A stretch of 64,000 bases of DNA from Gonium pectorale (Eukaryota; Chlorophyta; Chlorophyceae; Chlamydomonadales; Volvocaceae): NCBI GenBank assembly GCA_001584585.1, contig LSYV01000079.1, positions 16,209-80,208 on the forward strand. Reading direction: 5' to 3'. Position numbers and translations under genes: made by a program. The notes beneath the pieces were generated by a model. That model was not told the origin of the DNA and made no database searches. It saw nothing but the letters and a program-made list of their open reading frames with translations. This document shows, one piece after another, positions 1-13,100 of this stretch; position 1 is the first letter of the stretch, and every line of letters starts with the position of its first letter.

Positions 1-625
1 TTGGGATGGGCCGGAGCCCCGTCGGGCGGTCGTATGGATGGGCTGGGAGGCTGCGGAGCCATGGGTGACGTACCCCTGCCCCCACCCGAATCACCCATGC
101 ACCTTCTGCAGCCCCTTCGCTCCCCAACGCACAGAGCTCCCTGCTGGTGCCAACCATGGCTTGCGTTCAAGTCAGCAAGCACAGGGTGGCCCAAGGGGGC
201 GGGGGAGGGCGGCAGGGAGTAGAGGCCCATGGGTCCGGGCCTCTGTCATGCGGCCATACCCTGCAAAATGCCCCTCCCTGTGCATCCAAATTTCTGTACA
301 TCCCAGTGCACGGTAGTCGCACTCAGGACGCTGTGCCACGGCTCACGAGGTGCCGGGGGACTGCATCGCAGTAGCTCCTGACTCCTCGTGCCCTTTTAAC
401 CGTAACAAGCTGCATCTGTGGATATTAATCGCAGGCTTATTACCTTGATTTGTCGTCATTTACGATTGGTGCGGCTGGCTCGTCGCGCCGATCGCGGTTC
501 CCGACGAGAATGGCCCGGCGTCAATGTTGTCAAAATGCAAAACGTTGACCGCGAAGGTTCATAATGTTCTGGGCAAAGCTGAGCTGGGTTCGCTGTGTGA
601 AGCCACTGGTTGTAGCGGGTCTCAG

Positions 626-713
626 TCTTTGTGGGAGTCCTACTCTTTGTGGGAGTCCTATTCTTTGTGGGAGTCCAACTCTTTGTGGGAGTCCTACTCT
701 TTGTGGGACTCCT
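626..713. repeat. 18-bp tandem repeat, about five copies
   Basis: The unit TCTTTGTGGGAGTCCTAC is repeated head to tail from 626. Copies at 626, 644, 662 and 680 differ by one or two bases, and a degenerate fifth copy begins at 698. The unit length is a multiple of three, so it reads as an open repeat on both strands, but nothing around it looks like an exon. Confidence 0.9.
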
Positions 714-956
714 TGGTCCCACTAGTTGTCGGACGAATTACCGGGTGACTTAGCTGTTCAAGGACGAGCGGCAAGGACCAGTTGGCGCATGTGGCAGGCC
801 CTACAAGGCCCCAGACACAGCTATGATATGCTATTGCCATTTCAAGATGTAATGAACTGCGCCCGACCACCATTTTAGCGACGGGGAACAGTGGGAACCA
901 TGGGTCGCTCGAGTTGGCAAGGGTTGGCTCGAGGTTCCGGAAGCACCTCAACCTCA

Positions 957-961
957 TTACA
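957..961 (-). terminator. candidate TGTAA poly(A) signal for the GH13 gene
   Basis: TTACA on the plus strand reads TGTAA on the minus strand, about 610 nt past the stop codon at 1570. TGTAA is the usual poly(A) signal of volvocine algae. The distance is normal for a 3' UTR in this group, but the motif is short and could occur by chance. Confidence 0.4.
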
Positions 962-1569
962 GGAGGGTCAAACCTGCTTCAACAGTCTGCATGCGAAACC
1001 GATGCACCATCAGCGACCAGCCGTTCACGCCATGGGAACGTGTCAAACACACCGGCCCAGGGCGAACTCTCTACTTGACTTCGCACTCTCCCGCATTTTG
1101 CATCAGATCAGATTGGGTCCGACGCTCTCTATTGTTTAAAGCTTGCCGCCCCGCGAGCAGTTGAACACGAGAGTAGTGTAGTATGTACCATAATGTAACA
1201 TCTCACCAGCACACGCCTTTTCGTGCGGGTGCCACGCAAGTCTGTGGTTCGGTGCCACCTAATATCTGCTCTGGTTGGGAGGCCTACAGTACAGTAAATG
1301 CAAAGTACAGTAGGGAGCCTCTCGACGCCCTCACGCTTCGCGCCTCAGCGTTTGTGCCGTGCCCTCATCCTCAGGGTCACTGAGCCGCGAATGCCGCAGA
1401 GCGAACACAGCACTGGGCTGTGACGCCAGTGCGCAAAAATGTGCTGCCTGTGTCAATGCACTCACATTTAAACACATCCCATGCGGCGCATTCAACGCGA
1501 CAGTGCTCTCGATACATGGACAAGGACGCGCTATCCATACTGTCCTCTGCCCCTCGCCGAGTGCGTCCA

Positions 1570-4500
1570 TTAGAGCATGTGCTGGAATACCAGCGTGCAC
1601 TGCGGCGGCAGGTTGATCCAGATCTTGCCGTCGTAGATTGGGCGCGGCTCATTGGCGCATCCCGACTCGAGGCTCCCGCCGTACGCGACATTCTGATGGG
1701 TTGGAAGGGCATGTGCGGACAGGGCTTGTGATCTGGACAAGGAAAGGGGCACAACGCACGGCCTCAAGGGCGCATCTCCACGCACAGCGCCACCGCATGT
1801 TCTGCTTGCGCCCTCCTCCCCCACGTCGAGCCCGTCAACCCGCAGCGCCTCCGCGCCGCACCTGTGAGCACAGCACCTCCTCGAGCCGCCCCTCCGCGTG
1901 GCCCACCCACACGCCGTAGTCGCTGCTCTCCCAGAATTTGCGGCCGGCGTTGATGACGGCGACGACGCGCGTCTCACCCTCGACCACACGCTCAAACGCA
2001 ACCACGCCGTTGGCACGGTCCTGTGGCGAACGAGCATGGGAAGGCAGACTGGGGAGGTAGGCGGCCGGTGGGGGCGAGAGGTTGGGGACCTCTGAGAGCT
2101 GCCAGGAGCTGGTTAGCTGGTGGGAGGGGTAACGATGCTATGCGGCCACCCATGCACCGTGCGCTTGCGGGTCCGCATGGAGGCCTCATGCGCCCTGGCT
2201 CAGCTTGCTCCGCCCACCCACCCACCCACCCACCTCGTGCAGGATGTTGGCCCAGCCGCGCCGCACCGCGGGGAAGCGCTGCCGCAGCTGGTTGGCCCCC
2301 GCGAAAAGCGCCATGCACTGGCGGCCAATCTCATCCTCGGCCAGCTCCCACTGCAGCCGCCGCTCGGGTGCAATGTCCCACCAGCCAGACTGGGGGGGGA
2401 GCGATCAGTGGGTTGGGAGGCGTCCTTAGCTGAGGAGCAGCAACGGCCGGTGAAAACTTGGCCGCGTGCGCATCAGCTGGGCCGAAGGCGCCGAGCTGCG
2501 GGTCACCTCTGGATGGTTGGAGGTTGGGACGAGAGCGACCAGCGAGAGCGCGAGGTCGTGCATTCGGTCGGAGTGCGGGGAGGGACAGGCCGGAGGCTGC
2601 TCCCGGCGCGACCCAGGACGAGCGCTATGCTTGCGGGGCGACCGCATGCGCCAGTCGCGGGCCTACCTGCGCGAACTCCGTTCCTACTCGTTCATGGGTG
2701 GCGTCCGCGGGGCAGGCGGGTGGGAGCAGGGGCAGTAGGCGAAGGCGCACGGCGGCGAGGCGAGGCGGACGGGACGGGCGGGCGGGGTGAAGGGGGGCCG
2801 TTCAGCACGCTGCCAAAGGTAGATACAGTGAGACAGCAGTGGCATCCAGGATTGCGCGACGCCAGCGCAGGTTCGCATGTCAGGCGGTGGAGGTCAGTTC
2901 AACCGTGATCGGGAGGCTAGTAATGGCCCAGCGTGTGCGTGGGCGGGGGCGGGTTGGCGGTGCTAGCACTTTGCGAGGCCGGAAGCCGCAACTCCCCCCT
3001 TGCTCCTGCGCGCACGGCCACGCACCCATGAAGACCATGGGCAGGCCGGCCGCCACCACGTTGGCGGTGTACCACAGCCGGGCGGAGGCACGCGCGTTAG
3101 GGTCGCCGCGCCCGCCGCCGTACTGGTCCACCTGACGGGCCATGTTTAAAGCGTTAATGTACATCTGTACATCACACGAGCACGAGGGCTTGCGGTGTTG
3201 AGACCCCCACCAACTCACCACTGCGAAGCCGCGTGCACCGGGGGCGGCCTAGGCCAGGATGCGCGTGCGTGCGCCCAGGAGGCCATCAGGCATGCCGGGA
3301 TGCAAATCTGAAGCGCGCGAGGTAATGCTCCGGTTGCACGTAAAACGTGCCCGGAAACAAGACGTGACTACAACGACTTCTGACGGAGCACCCTCCACCA
3401 TCTGCACTGCACTAGCTTTACGGTGTTGGCGTGCACCCGAGGCACGCGTCGCCACCCCGCGTCCACGCCGCCGTGGTGCCTCACCGCATAGCGGTGCTGC
3501 CCTCCAATCATCTCGTAGTCCTTGTACCAGGCCCCGCCGTTGCGGCAGCCGACCTGAGAGGAACCAGACCACGGAGGGCGCAGCATCGCATGGCTCAAGC
3601 CCTCAGTCGAGCTTGCCCCTTCAATGGGCTCGCGCAGACATCCGCAATCTCATCAGCCGCACCCGGCGCCGACCGCCCCATGAGCCCCGGCCGCCGGCGC
3701 GGGCACCCCGACCGCCCCCGCACCCCCGACCTCCCAACCAGCCCCGACCGCCCCCGGCGCCCCTTCTCGCAGCCGCCTACATGCCCGACCCCACCCCACC
3801 CGACCCAACCTGGTCGTGCGAGCCCAGCAGGTACTTGATGCACTGCGTGGGCGCCGTGAAGCCGTAGTGCAGGATCATGACGGTGCGCAGGCGGGGCAGG
3901 TCCCAGCCCGCCGCCCAGTCGCCCCCGCCGTGGTGGCCGCGGCCCAGCGCCCGGTGCTGCTGGATAATGTCAAAGTAGCCGCTGAGGGCCAAGGGGCGGG
4001 AGCGGGAGTGCCGTTGGTGGGTGCCGGTGTCTGCGGGAGGACGCGCGACTGCTGTGTGCAGCAAGCAGTTTGTCGCTCGGTGTCGCGATGGAAGTGGGTG
4101 AGGGGTTTATGTGCAGGCCGGAGGGGAATGGAGAAGGCGATGCGGGGTGGGTGTCTTGAGAAGCGCGTTGCAATTGTCGGCGCCCAATGCGGTCCTAACC
4201 CACGGCGACCCGCCTCGACGCAGGCCGCACCTTCGCGACGCAGCACCCCACCTGTGCACCCAGACGCTGTCGAAGCCCAGGTCGTGCACGCTCTGTGGGT
4301 TCTCTGGAGTCACCTCGGCGGTCAGGATGCGGCCCGGGAAGCGCTCGTGGAGGGCCCAGGTCATGGCCTGCACGGGCAGGCGGGGCAGCGGGGAACGGAC
4401 GGGCAGCAGTGAGGTGGCCAACTTGCGGGGCCGGTACCCTTACGGCCTTGCCCACGGTATGGTGTCGCCGTGTGAGACTTGCCGCATATTGAGTTGCCGA

Positions 4501-7500
4501 TGCATGCTACAGACCGCTTAGGTCGCCTTACGGGGCGGCTGCCAGCCGGCATGCCGCGCACAGCACATTCCGATGCTGCATCCAACCCAGTCCGACGCAG
4601 CCCGGCCTCCTCGCACCTGCACTGCCTCTCGGGGCAGGTCGTTGGCGCTGTCGAAGCGCAGTCCATCGCAGCGGTAGGGCCCCAGCCAGGTGGCGCAAGC
4701 AGCCTCCATGATCGACCGTACCTGGGTCAGGAGGGCGGGGGCCAGGCGCGTGGGTGCGAGCCAGCATTGCTGTGGGATAGAACGCAGCCAGGACGTGCCG
4801 CGCCAACAGGACGAGGGCACCTATGCAGAGCACCAAGCCCGCTGCTGGGAGGAGCGGGGTCTGGGAAGGAGAGAAGCAGGCGCCCAGCTGCTAGCCGCCA
4901 AGCGCGGCGTGTCTCCCCAACATAGCCGCATGCCATGCGCCGGGTCCGATGCACCGGGCGTGCAGGGCGACAGACGGCCCGTGGCGGGCGCCCTCACCTC
5001 GCGCTTCCAGAACCCGAATCCGCGGCCCCACTGCGTGTCGTGGCCACCCTGGGGTCGGGAGTTGAAGGGAAAGGAGAATGAACAACGACGAGCTGGGCGC
5101 CAGCAGCTTAAGTCCAGTGGGGTGGAAAGGGCGTGGAGCACATGAACCATAAGCCGGTAAGTGTCAAAGCCTTGGCATCCACAAGGATAGACGGAACCCA
5201 GCGTACAGATCGTGCCGCCATGTGGCTGCACTGACCCAACATTGCATCCCCCTGCCGAGGTCCTGCGCACTGTTCACGTGCCTTGCAACGGGGCTGCCTG
5301 CCATTCTCTGCACTCATGCCCCAACGCTGCGCTGCCGCCTCCATCCCAGGTATCCGATATCCATGTCCGCAGCCATGCAGCTGCTGCGTAATCGGCATGG
5401 GGTGCGCGTGCCCGGATTTGGAATTCCGCCTACAACTTAAGTGACCTACAGACAACGCCCTGTCCCCCCCTACACACAAGCACACACAGCAGCGGCTGCG
5501 TTGTCTTACCTCGTGGTAGATTCCTCCATTCCAATCGGGACCCCAGCCGTCGTACTCCCACAGCGAGTTTCCATCCACGGCACTGAATACGGCGAATACG
5601 AACCAAAGAAGGAAGCAGCATAAGAGGGTGCAAGGCCGCATATACAGACGTCCAGGACACGTGAGAAAAGAGCGGGCTACGGCCGCCCGCGCAGCAAACG
5701 CCTCACCCGGCACAGCCGGCTCATGCATCGGTTCCGCGCCTCCCTCGTCCCTGGCCGCATTCCCTTCAGCAGATGCAAACCCATGACATCCGCCAGTGCC
5801 TCTCCCTTCTCCTCTGCCCCTCCCTCCGCTTGGCACTCGCCGGAGCTCGCCCGTCGCTGTGCATCGGGCGCCTCTGTTGGGGCGCCTGCCGTATCCCCAC
5901 GCACCCAGCCCCTGCCCCACCCCTGCCCGGTCCTCACCCGTGGTGCAGCACCACATCGATAATGACCCCCACGCCCAGCGAGTGAGCCCGGTCCACGAAG
6001 GCGCGCAAGTCGTCCGGCTTGCCGTACGCGCCTGGGGGCAGCGGTATTCGTCGTCCTTGGTGAACGTGGCTCGGGACGGGCGCTCGGTCAGCAAAACGGC
6101 GGCGGCAAAGCTGCGGCACAGTACGCTCCGCTGCGCGCTCCGCATGTGGGCGCCCCCACACCCTTCCCCAGCGGTGCGCTCTCGGCCGTACCGTGCAGCG
6201 CCATGGGCAGCCTCGGGTTGTACCCCCACGCGTCCGAGTGCTCGGTGATGGGCATCAGCTGCACCGCGGTGAAGCCCAGCGAGGCCACGTGCTCCAGCTT
6301 GGCGGCCGCGGCAGCCAGGGTGCCCTGTGGCGAACGGGGGTCGGTAGCGCAGGTTGCCGCCGCGTGCATGCTGCACGGCATATCTACGCTGCAGCCCTGT
6401 CCGTACGCTGGCATTACAAGGCAACCGGAGGCCCCGGGGCTGCCTCCGCCCTCCACGTGCTTGTGCTTCACCGGCCAGGCGCACAGAACGCGATGCCCAT
6501 CAGGCATACGTCAGCCAACCACTGGCATGAGCTGCGCATTCGGCATGTCCGCACCTCGGGCGTAAAGGAGCCCACGTGCATCTCGTAGATGAGGTACTCG
6601 TCGAACGGCCGGGGGGACCATCCGTACGTGCCGTCGTCGGCGCGGTCGCTCCAGGGGAAGGCCTCCGGGTCGTCCAGGAAGCACCAGTCGCTGCCGTAGT
6701 CGGCGGAGCGGGCGTACGGGTCGCGCCGCGTGAAGGTACGGCCGTCGTGGGTCCGGATGAGCACGCAGTACGCGCCACCCGGAGCCAGGGCCCCTGACGT
6801 GAGCACGGCCGACCAGTCGTCATCGTAGCGTTGCAGCGGCACCTCGGAGGCGGTGTCCTGAGGGGAGGGGGTTGAAGGAGAAAAGATATGGATGAAGAGC
6901 TGGGAACGCCAGCAGCGTTGAAGGGACAGAGGAAGAAGGGAGAAAGCAGTCCCAAGCGGTGGATAAGTCTGGAACAGGTTAGAATGTGATGGAAGTTAGG
7001 AAGGAAAGCACGTCGGGGTACGTGTCCGATGAAGGCGCCATGTCGTCCTGCCAGTCGGCGTGTTGCACTGGCCGCCGTCGCAAGTGTCCGGCCCCCGTCC
7101 CGTCTTGCCATTAACCAGCCAATGCGCAGCTCATACTAGAACAATGGGCGCATGTCGCATCGTGCATTCGGAGGCGTGCGTGCACATTCTTCGGGTCGCA
7201 TGGCGCAGGTCGGCGGAACGCCTGCAACTAGGGTTGTGGAGAGTACGCCGTACGCCAGATGTCCGAGACCACAGCCGCCAGCCCCGCCAGGTCGGTAGGA
7301 CCGGTACGCATCAGGACCGGCCCAGCGTGCACTGCCGTGAGTCCCCTCATGGTCCCAACCAGCCTGGCCAGGCCGGCGCGCACGTACCTTGATCAGGAGG
7401 GAAACCGTGGCGGCGTGCGGCGCCCACACCTTGAACGACACCTGGCCGTCTGGTTGCAGGTTGGCGCCGTGGGGGAAGTCAGGCGCCGGCGCAGCGGACA

Positions 7501-7824
7501 CCAGGTGCGACGACAAGGCGAAGGCCTTGGGCTCAGGCGCACTGGGGCGTGCGGCGGGGCAACAGGCGTGCGGGTGAGGGCATCTCGTGGGCCCAGCCAG
7601 CCTGCTCGCTTGCGCGCGCGAACAAATACTTTACGGTAGGGTATTGATGGCGCAAATCTGTGAACCGGTCAACCAGTAGAAATTTAGAGGTAGGGCATTG
7701 ACCCGGATGCTGACATGGCAGAAGAGGCGCGCGCCGACACTCCCCCGGGGCGTTTTCCAGCCCGTCCGCCGCGGCGCACACCTGAGCGCAGCGGCCAGCT
7801 CATTGCCGGTCTCCGCAGGGCGCT
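1570..7824 (-). CDS. GH13 alpha-glucan branching enzyme-like protein (5' end incomplete)
   Basis: This encodes an alpha-amylase superfamily (GH13) enzyme acting on alpha-1,4/1,6-glucans, presumably starch or glycogen. Exons on the minus strand: 7782-7824, 7388-7541, 6555-6857, 6192-6324, 5938-6031, 5510-5582, 4998-5048, 4617-4721, 4252-4367, 3810-3981, 3485-3553, 3026-3131, 2667-2683, 2234-2389, 1862-2020, 1570-1692; all phases agree, giving about 623 residues. A CBM48-like start (FKVWAPHAATVSLL) is followed by the four GH13 regions: DVVLHHG (I), GLRFDSAND with the nucleophile Asp (II), LTAEVTPEN with the acid Glu (III) and LLGSHDQ (IV). It then continues HRYAVDQYGG, FMGTEFAQSGWWD and an all-beta C-terminal domain. 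The catalytic set is complete, so it is probably active. The branching versus debranching call is by overall resemblance only. The start exon, perhaps with a plastid transit peptide, lies upstream of 7824 and was not identified. Confidence 0.85.
2211..2234. repeat. short CCCA simple repeat at an intron edge
   Basis: Six CCCA units run up to the donor of the GH13 exon ending at 2234, so the intron begins GTGGGTGGGTGG on the minus strand. It is an ordinary microsatellite, noted because it contains the 5' splice site and several alternative in-register GT donors. Confidence 0.8.
2667..2683 (-). other. 17-nt microexon of the GH13 gene
   Basis: Between exons 3026-3131 (ending FMG, one base over) and 2234-2389 (starting SGWWD) the phases require an exon of 3n+2 bases. 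Exactly one fits: 2667-2683, preceded by AG and followed by GTAGGC. It supplies Thr-Glu-Phe-Ala-Gln and creates FMGTEFAQSGWW, the loop expected at this place in branching-type GH13 enzymes. Confidence 0.8.
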
Positions 7825-10159
7825 CTAGCGCAGCAGTTCGTGCAGTTACGAGGCACCTTGGCGCAGAGATGGTGTGGGCGGGGTCATTCCAGACCGGCAC
7901 GAGGCAAGGCGTGTGTGTCCTGTGGGGTTGGAAACCAAGGGATAGGGTCGGGCGGGGCAAAGGTCCGCTTCGGCATTTGCTTTGACGAAACGTATGAATT
8001 CACCGCGCACGTGCCCGCGAGCTTGGTCAGCAGGCGGTGGTCGGTCAGGACCCAAGTTACCGTTGAACAACATGACCCCCTAATCGCAATCAAATGAACG
8101 TGTTCCTGGCACATTCGTCGTAGTGTACACACATTATGCACTTACCGTGACCTCGCGGCTCCGCAGTGCCCAAGATATTGTTGGGACGATGTGCCCCGAG
8201 CCGAAGGCCGCGAGGCTAGCGTGCGTCCAGCATGGTGTAGCATTACACTTTGGAACGACAAGCGACTAACCCCAGGACTTACAGGATGCGGGCTGGGGTC
8301 GAGATTGCAGGCCTTAGTCAGGTCAGCGGCGAACAGCGACAGCAAAGAAGAACATACACTTGATCTTGCAGCGTCGTCTTGCACGTCTACCGGCATCCGG
8401 TCCAGGGAATCGCGGAGATACCTTATCTTGTTGTACGACGTCGGACCGGGGACCCTTGGGTCAGCTCGGAGCAGGGGAGACCCCCTGGCTCGGAGTACGG
8501 TACTTCCCAACAACGTGCAGGGAGTTGTGCGCGTAAACCTACAGTAGAGCCGACTATGATGATGCACCGATAACGCCAACACTGTACAGTGTGCATAATG
8601 CGGCAAGTTGGTACGGCAGGTAGGTACCCGCTTGGGGTATCCACTCCTAACGGCCGTGTTAGGACAACGCAGGTCGACCAGAGTTGGCTGTTATACGCAT
8701 AATGTCGTTGGTATCGCTCGTGTGCAACATGGGCACATGTATCAAGCATGAACGCATGCCGTACATGCAGTGCTCTGGCAAGGCACGGCTGATGAGCCAT
8801 TGACCCATTGTTGATATCTGATACAGAAGACAGAACAGGGAAGCTGTCTTCCTGCCCGTGCCTTGACTACGTCTACTTTCCAGCGGGACATGAAGGGTTC
8901 TCGGTGTCGGTGGCTCTGGAAGGTGGCCTTTCGTCCTCTGCTGTCATAGACACGCTTACCCACTCTGCTCCCACACTGCTGCTGTCGAATCGGCAAGCTG
9001 TTGGTGTCACGGTTCCGGAACCGTGGTTTAAGACAGAGGAAAGTCGCAAGGTTCTCATGGCAACACAGTCCTAGCAGGCTGCAAAGAGCCTCATCGCAAC
9101 GACCCAACTGTACCCGTCCACCACACGTCATCGCTACACGAAACAGACAAGGACAGCCACGAAGCATCCACCCAAGCTACCAGCAAATCAGGCCATACGC
9201 AACCTTTCCCGAGCGATAGCGGGCGCCGATGCACACCTGCAATGCACACCACGTTTGTGCTGGCAGGCGTGGCTACATCTTCAGTGGACAAGGTCCATTG
9301 AGCTCAAGGGCCGACATGAATAGACACTGGTTCAATGAAAGGCTGACCAGCCACTGCTGTCAGCATTCGAACGGCGCCAGTCCACGAGAGAGAGAGATCT
9401 TTTTTTACTCTACTGACTCCTCATCCAGTCCATCATAAGTTGTGCAGCACTCGCAGCACGCCGAAGGCAGCACAAACACATGCCGGCTACCACCCGCGGT
9501 AGGCACAGTTTTGCTGAGGCTCACACCCCACTAGCATCACAATACCGCCAATAATTAATGTCACGTTCAGGACAATGCATATAGTGACTGGCGTGTTGCG
9601 AAGAACGTTGCTCCTGAACGCATGAAGGGTAACTGGAATGCCATGAAGCCCAAAGACTGCGTGGCAGCCGTCCATCAGTCGCCACAACGCCAAGGTACAG
9701 AATGCTCTGAGTGCAGCGCACTGCCCCCGCCACAGACATTCTGGGGTATGGCTTTATCAGTGGATGTCGAGCAGGCCGCCCTATTTGCGTGCTCACCCTT
9801 GTCTTATCCTGCGCACCCACCACTCCCACTGCTCACCGGGCGCACCGAGCAGGAACAGCGAGGCACACCCCACATGGCTTCAGCACCGAATGCTGGGGTT
9901 TCAGGGAATGCATCAGAGGTGCGCAGCGCGAGCGGTCCACTCAAGAGTACAGTAGCGCCATGGCGAGCACAGTGCAGGGGCTGTTAAGCGATGTGGTACG
10001 CAAGAATAGCAATCAGTTGACATCGTGAACCGGCATCGTCAGCGTGTCGTGTTCGTCGTCACTCCCCGCTGCGGCTACGCCTGTCCGATTGCTGCCTGCA
10101 CAGCTCCAGCCGCCGCGGCTGCAAGCGGCGATCGTAGCGCCTCTTCCCCGCCCTACCCT
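7825..10159. other. mostly non-coding interval between two minus-strand genes
   Basis: This lies between the most 5' GH13 exon found (7824) and the stop codon of the giant gene (10160). One exon-like minus-strand segment, about 8286-8407, starts at an ATG, is open, and ends at a strong donor (GTAAGTCC). Its phase does not join the GH13 exon at 7824 directly, so it may be an upstream GH13 exon with another exon missing, or chance. The rest probably contains the 3' UTR of the giant gene and the GH13 promoter. No repeats stand out. Confidence 0.4.
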
Positions 10160-13100
10160 TCACAGCTCCTTCACACCTTCCTCCCCACCGTCCTCGTCTT
10201 CGGCACCGCCTGCCGCCCCTTCTGCTTCCTCACCCTTGCCTGTCGCAGCGCGGTCGCTCTCAGCGCCCTCCCCATCCTCTTCGTCGTCATCAACGCCCTC
10301 CTCGTCGTCATCCTCGCCGTCGCTCTCACCCGCTTCCAGAGCGGCAAGCTTCTTCTCCGCCGCTCGGGCCAGCTTGGCCATGTAGGCGCGCATCTCGTCG
10401 GCGGGGGTCAGCAGCCCCTTGCCCGCCAGGCTCCTGAGCAGTGCGGGGGACACCACCGGCAGGCCAAGCGCCTCCCCCGAGACAGCTGCCCGGGCGGCGG
10501 CAGCGTTGTCACCAGGCGCCTGCGCCTCACTGCCGTCCTGGCTGCTCCTGTCGCCTTCGTCGCTCTCGTGCCCGCCCTCCTCCTTATCCTTGTCATCCTC
10601 GTCGCTCCCAGCAGCGCTACCATGCCGACGGCCGTCACCCCCGTCGCCGCTGTTCCGCCCGCTATCGCCCTCCCGGTCGCTGCCTGTGTCGCTTTTCCGC
10701 GTACCGGCCTCTTCCGAAGCTCCAGCAGCCTGCGCTGGCGCTGCACCTTGCGTGCCATCCTTGGCCGTGGCCTCCGCCCGTGTGGACCCGCCATCTGGCG
10801 GCGGCGGTGGTGGTGGTGGCTGTGGCAGCGTTTCCGGCTGTGGCGGCGCGGCCACGCCGCCTCCGGCCACCGGCGCTTCGTTCTTGCCGAAGGCCGGCAG
10901 CTGTCTGGTGTAATTGAAGGGGCTGTTGCGGAGAGAAAACTTGATCGAGGAGGACCGGCGGAGGTGGCGCTTCAGAAGCAGGTAGCCACCTATGAAGGCA
11001 TGTGATACGGTCGAAGTTAGCGAGCGGCATGGCAACCATAGAAGACTGGATACACGTGGAGAAGCCACAGGTTGATGCCGCGGATGTCATGAGAAAAAAC
11101 AGCTCTCCGGCACATGAAGCTGCCGCACCTAACGAGGAGTACGCAAAACCGAAGCACGTGTGTGCAACGCGCAGCCAAGTACGAAATACCCGTCACCATC
11201 TGCGGTGCCACAGTCTTCTGAAGGTCTCACGTTCTGCTCCACCCGTACTATGATCCACGTTGTATCTTACCAAACCAGATGGTCGCCCAGCCCGCAAACA
11301 GCACGTACACGTAGATCCAGGACTCGGTGTAGTACTGCTGCTTGAGCGGGTCCCGGTACACGTCGGGGCTCAGCTTGAGGGCCGCCACTGACACGAACTG
11401 GTGGAACCGGCCGAAGGGCGGCCAAAAAGCACGGCAGCAGCGGGCGATACGTGCGCTCAAGAAAGGGCTGTGGCACTGGATGGGCTTGCTGTCGCACTAA
11501 GCCCATGCGCACGCACTTTCCGCCCGACAGTCGGCCCTGCCGGCGTCACGTGCCACGTAGGCAGGTAAACCCCGGCCGCTGTCCGTCGTGTACCCCACCT
11601 GCGACCATGTCGCCAGCACGAAGCCGGTTCCTCGCATGATGTTGACCCAGCCGATGCAGCAGGGCCACATGATAGCGGTCAATGCCGCCAGCACCGCGCA
11701 TCCACAGCCATTGGCCACCATCACCTGCGAGCACGGCAGCACATGGGCAGCGGCAGCGGCGGCAAGTGTGTGTACACGTGCTGCGCGAGATATTCAAGGC
11801 CGCGACCGCTAAGGTGTTGGGTAGTCCTCACCAGTGGCCAATTAGCATAACTAAGATCCGTTATGGGTCGGGCCGCCGCCGACCGCCGCCATTCGCCGTA
11901 CCGACAGAACGCACCGTGAAAGGGTACGAGTCCGCGAAGAAGAGGTTGTAGCCCGCCATGCCCAGCCGGAGCAGCTGCACCACCCGCACGTACAGCCCGC
12001 GGTACTTGACGTCCAGGTTAGCGTTTGAGAAGAACACTTCGAAGGGTGTCAGCGTGGCTCGCGGCACGTACAGCCCAAGCGCAAGCATGGCTGCCACCGC
12101 CCCGTAGAGGTGCTTGGGGTCGGTCCAGCAGGTGATGTCCGGGTTGCGCACCAGCGCCCCGTCGTCCAGGCGGCAGTTCAGCTGCGACAACAGGCAAGCG
12201 ATGATGGTCAGGTTGTTGGTTACCGTCACCTCCGGCAGGCCCGCAGGGTGACGTTCGCGGCAATGCTTTCGTCGGAAAAGAGACTCGAGGTTCGTCTCAG
12301 CGACCCTTCCGATGCCCTACCTGTGACAGCAGGCCGGCAGTGATGGTCAGGTAGGCAGCCTGCCCCAGGAAGGGCATGATGACGCGCTTGAGGCCCTGCG
12401 GCGTTTGCGGGAAGAACACCGCGATCCACACCACCATGAACGCTAGCAGCGCAAATACCTGCGGGGGCGAGGGCAGGGAGTGGGAGCGGAGGGAGCAGGG
12501 CAGGGGCGGGGATGAGCGCCGTGACGGCGGTACGAGAGTACCGTACGTTCGAGAATTGCGAAGAGAATCGTTCTGGGACATATTAGAAAAGGGGCCCCGA
12601 GGCTGCCGCACGGGGAAGCGAAGCGCAAGGAGTGGCCCACGGCAAGACACGGCAGCTGCTGCGCGAGGGACAGCCGTGGGTTGCGGTGATCAAGAGGCGC
12701 ACCTGCAGGAAGTAAGCTGCGGGTCCCAGGTCGAGCAACGCCCAGGGGAAGATCGACTTGAGCAGCGACTCCTTTGGGTACGGGATGCGGCGCTGGTAGC
12801 TGAAGGCGCACAGCTGCCAGAACTGCAGTGTGGGGCAGACCGTGGCGATGCAGGCCGGAGATGATGATGTAGTTTGGTCGAAGGAACGTGCATACACAAT
12901 TAGCACAAGGGAACGCGGCACGCAAGAAGAACACGGATGCTGGATGCGGATGCGAGTCGGAACGCGCAGATGTGCAGGCACAACTATGCAGAGTATACCC
13001 ATAGTAGGAGCTCGTACCTCGAGCACCAGCGTGACCAGCGCGAAGACGTTAACCCAGTGCGCCTTCCAGCTGGACAGCGCAGTTCCCTTGCGAAAGTTGG

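Larger units (their letters stand above)
1..1569. other. 3' flank of the GH13 gene, no gene seen
   Basis: No reading frame here has exon-like codon use or plausible splice partners. The stretch contains the 18-bp tandem array at 626-713 and a minus-strand TGTAA at 957-961 that could end the neighbouring GH13 transcript. The part from about 957 to 1569 is therefore probably 3' untranslated region of that gene; the rest looks intergenic. Confidence 0.5.

Noticed and set aside
8279..8283. Minus-strand TGTAA as poly(A) signal of the giant gene
   Set aside because: It is about 1.9 kb past the stop and coincides with a strong splice donor (GTAAGTCC); the real 3' end of the giant gene is unknown.
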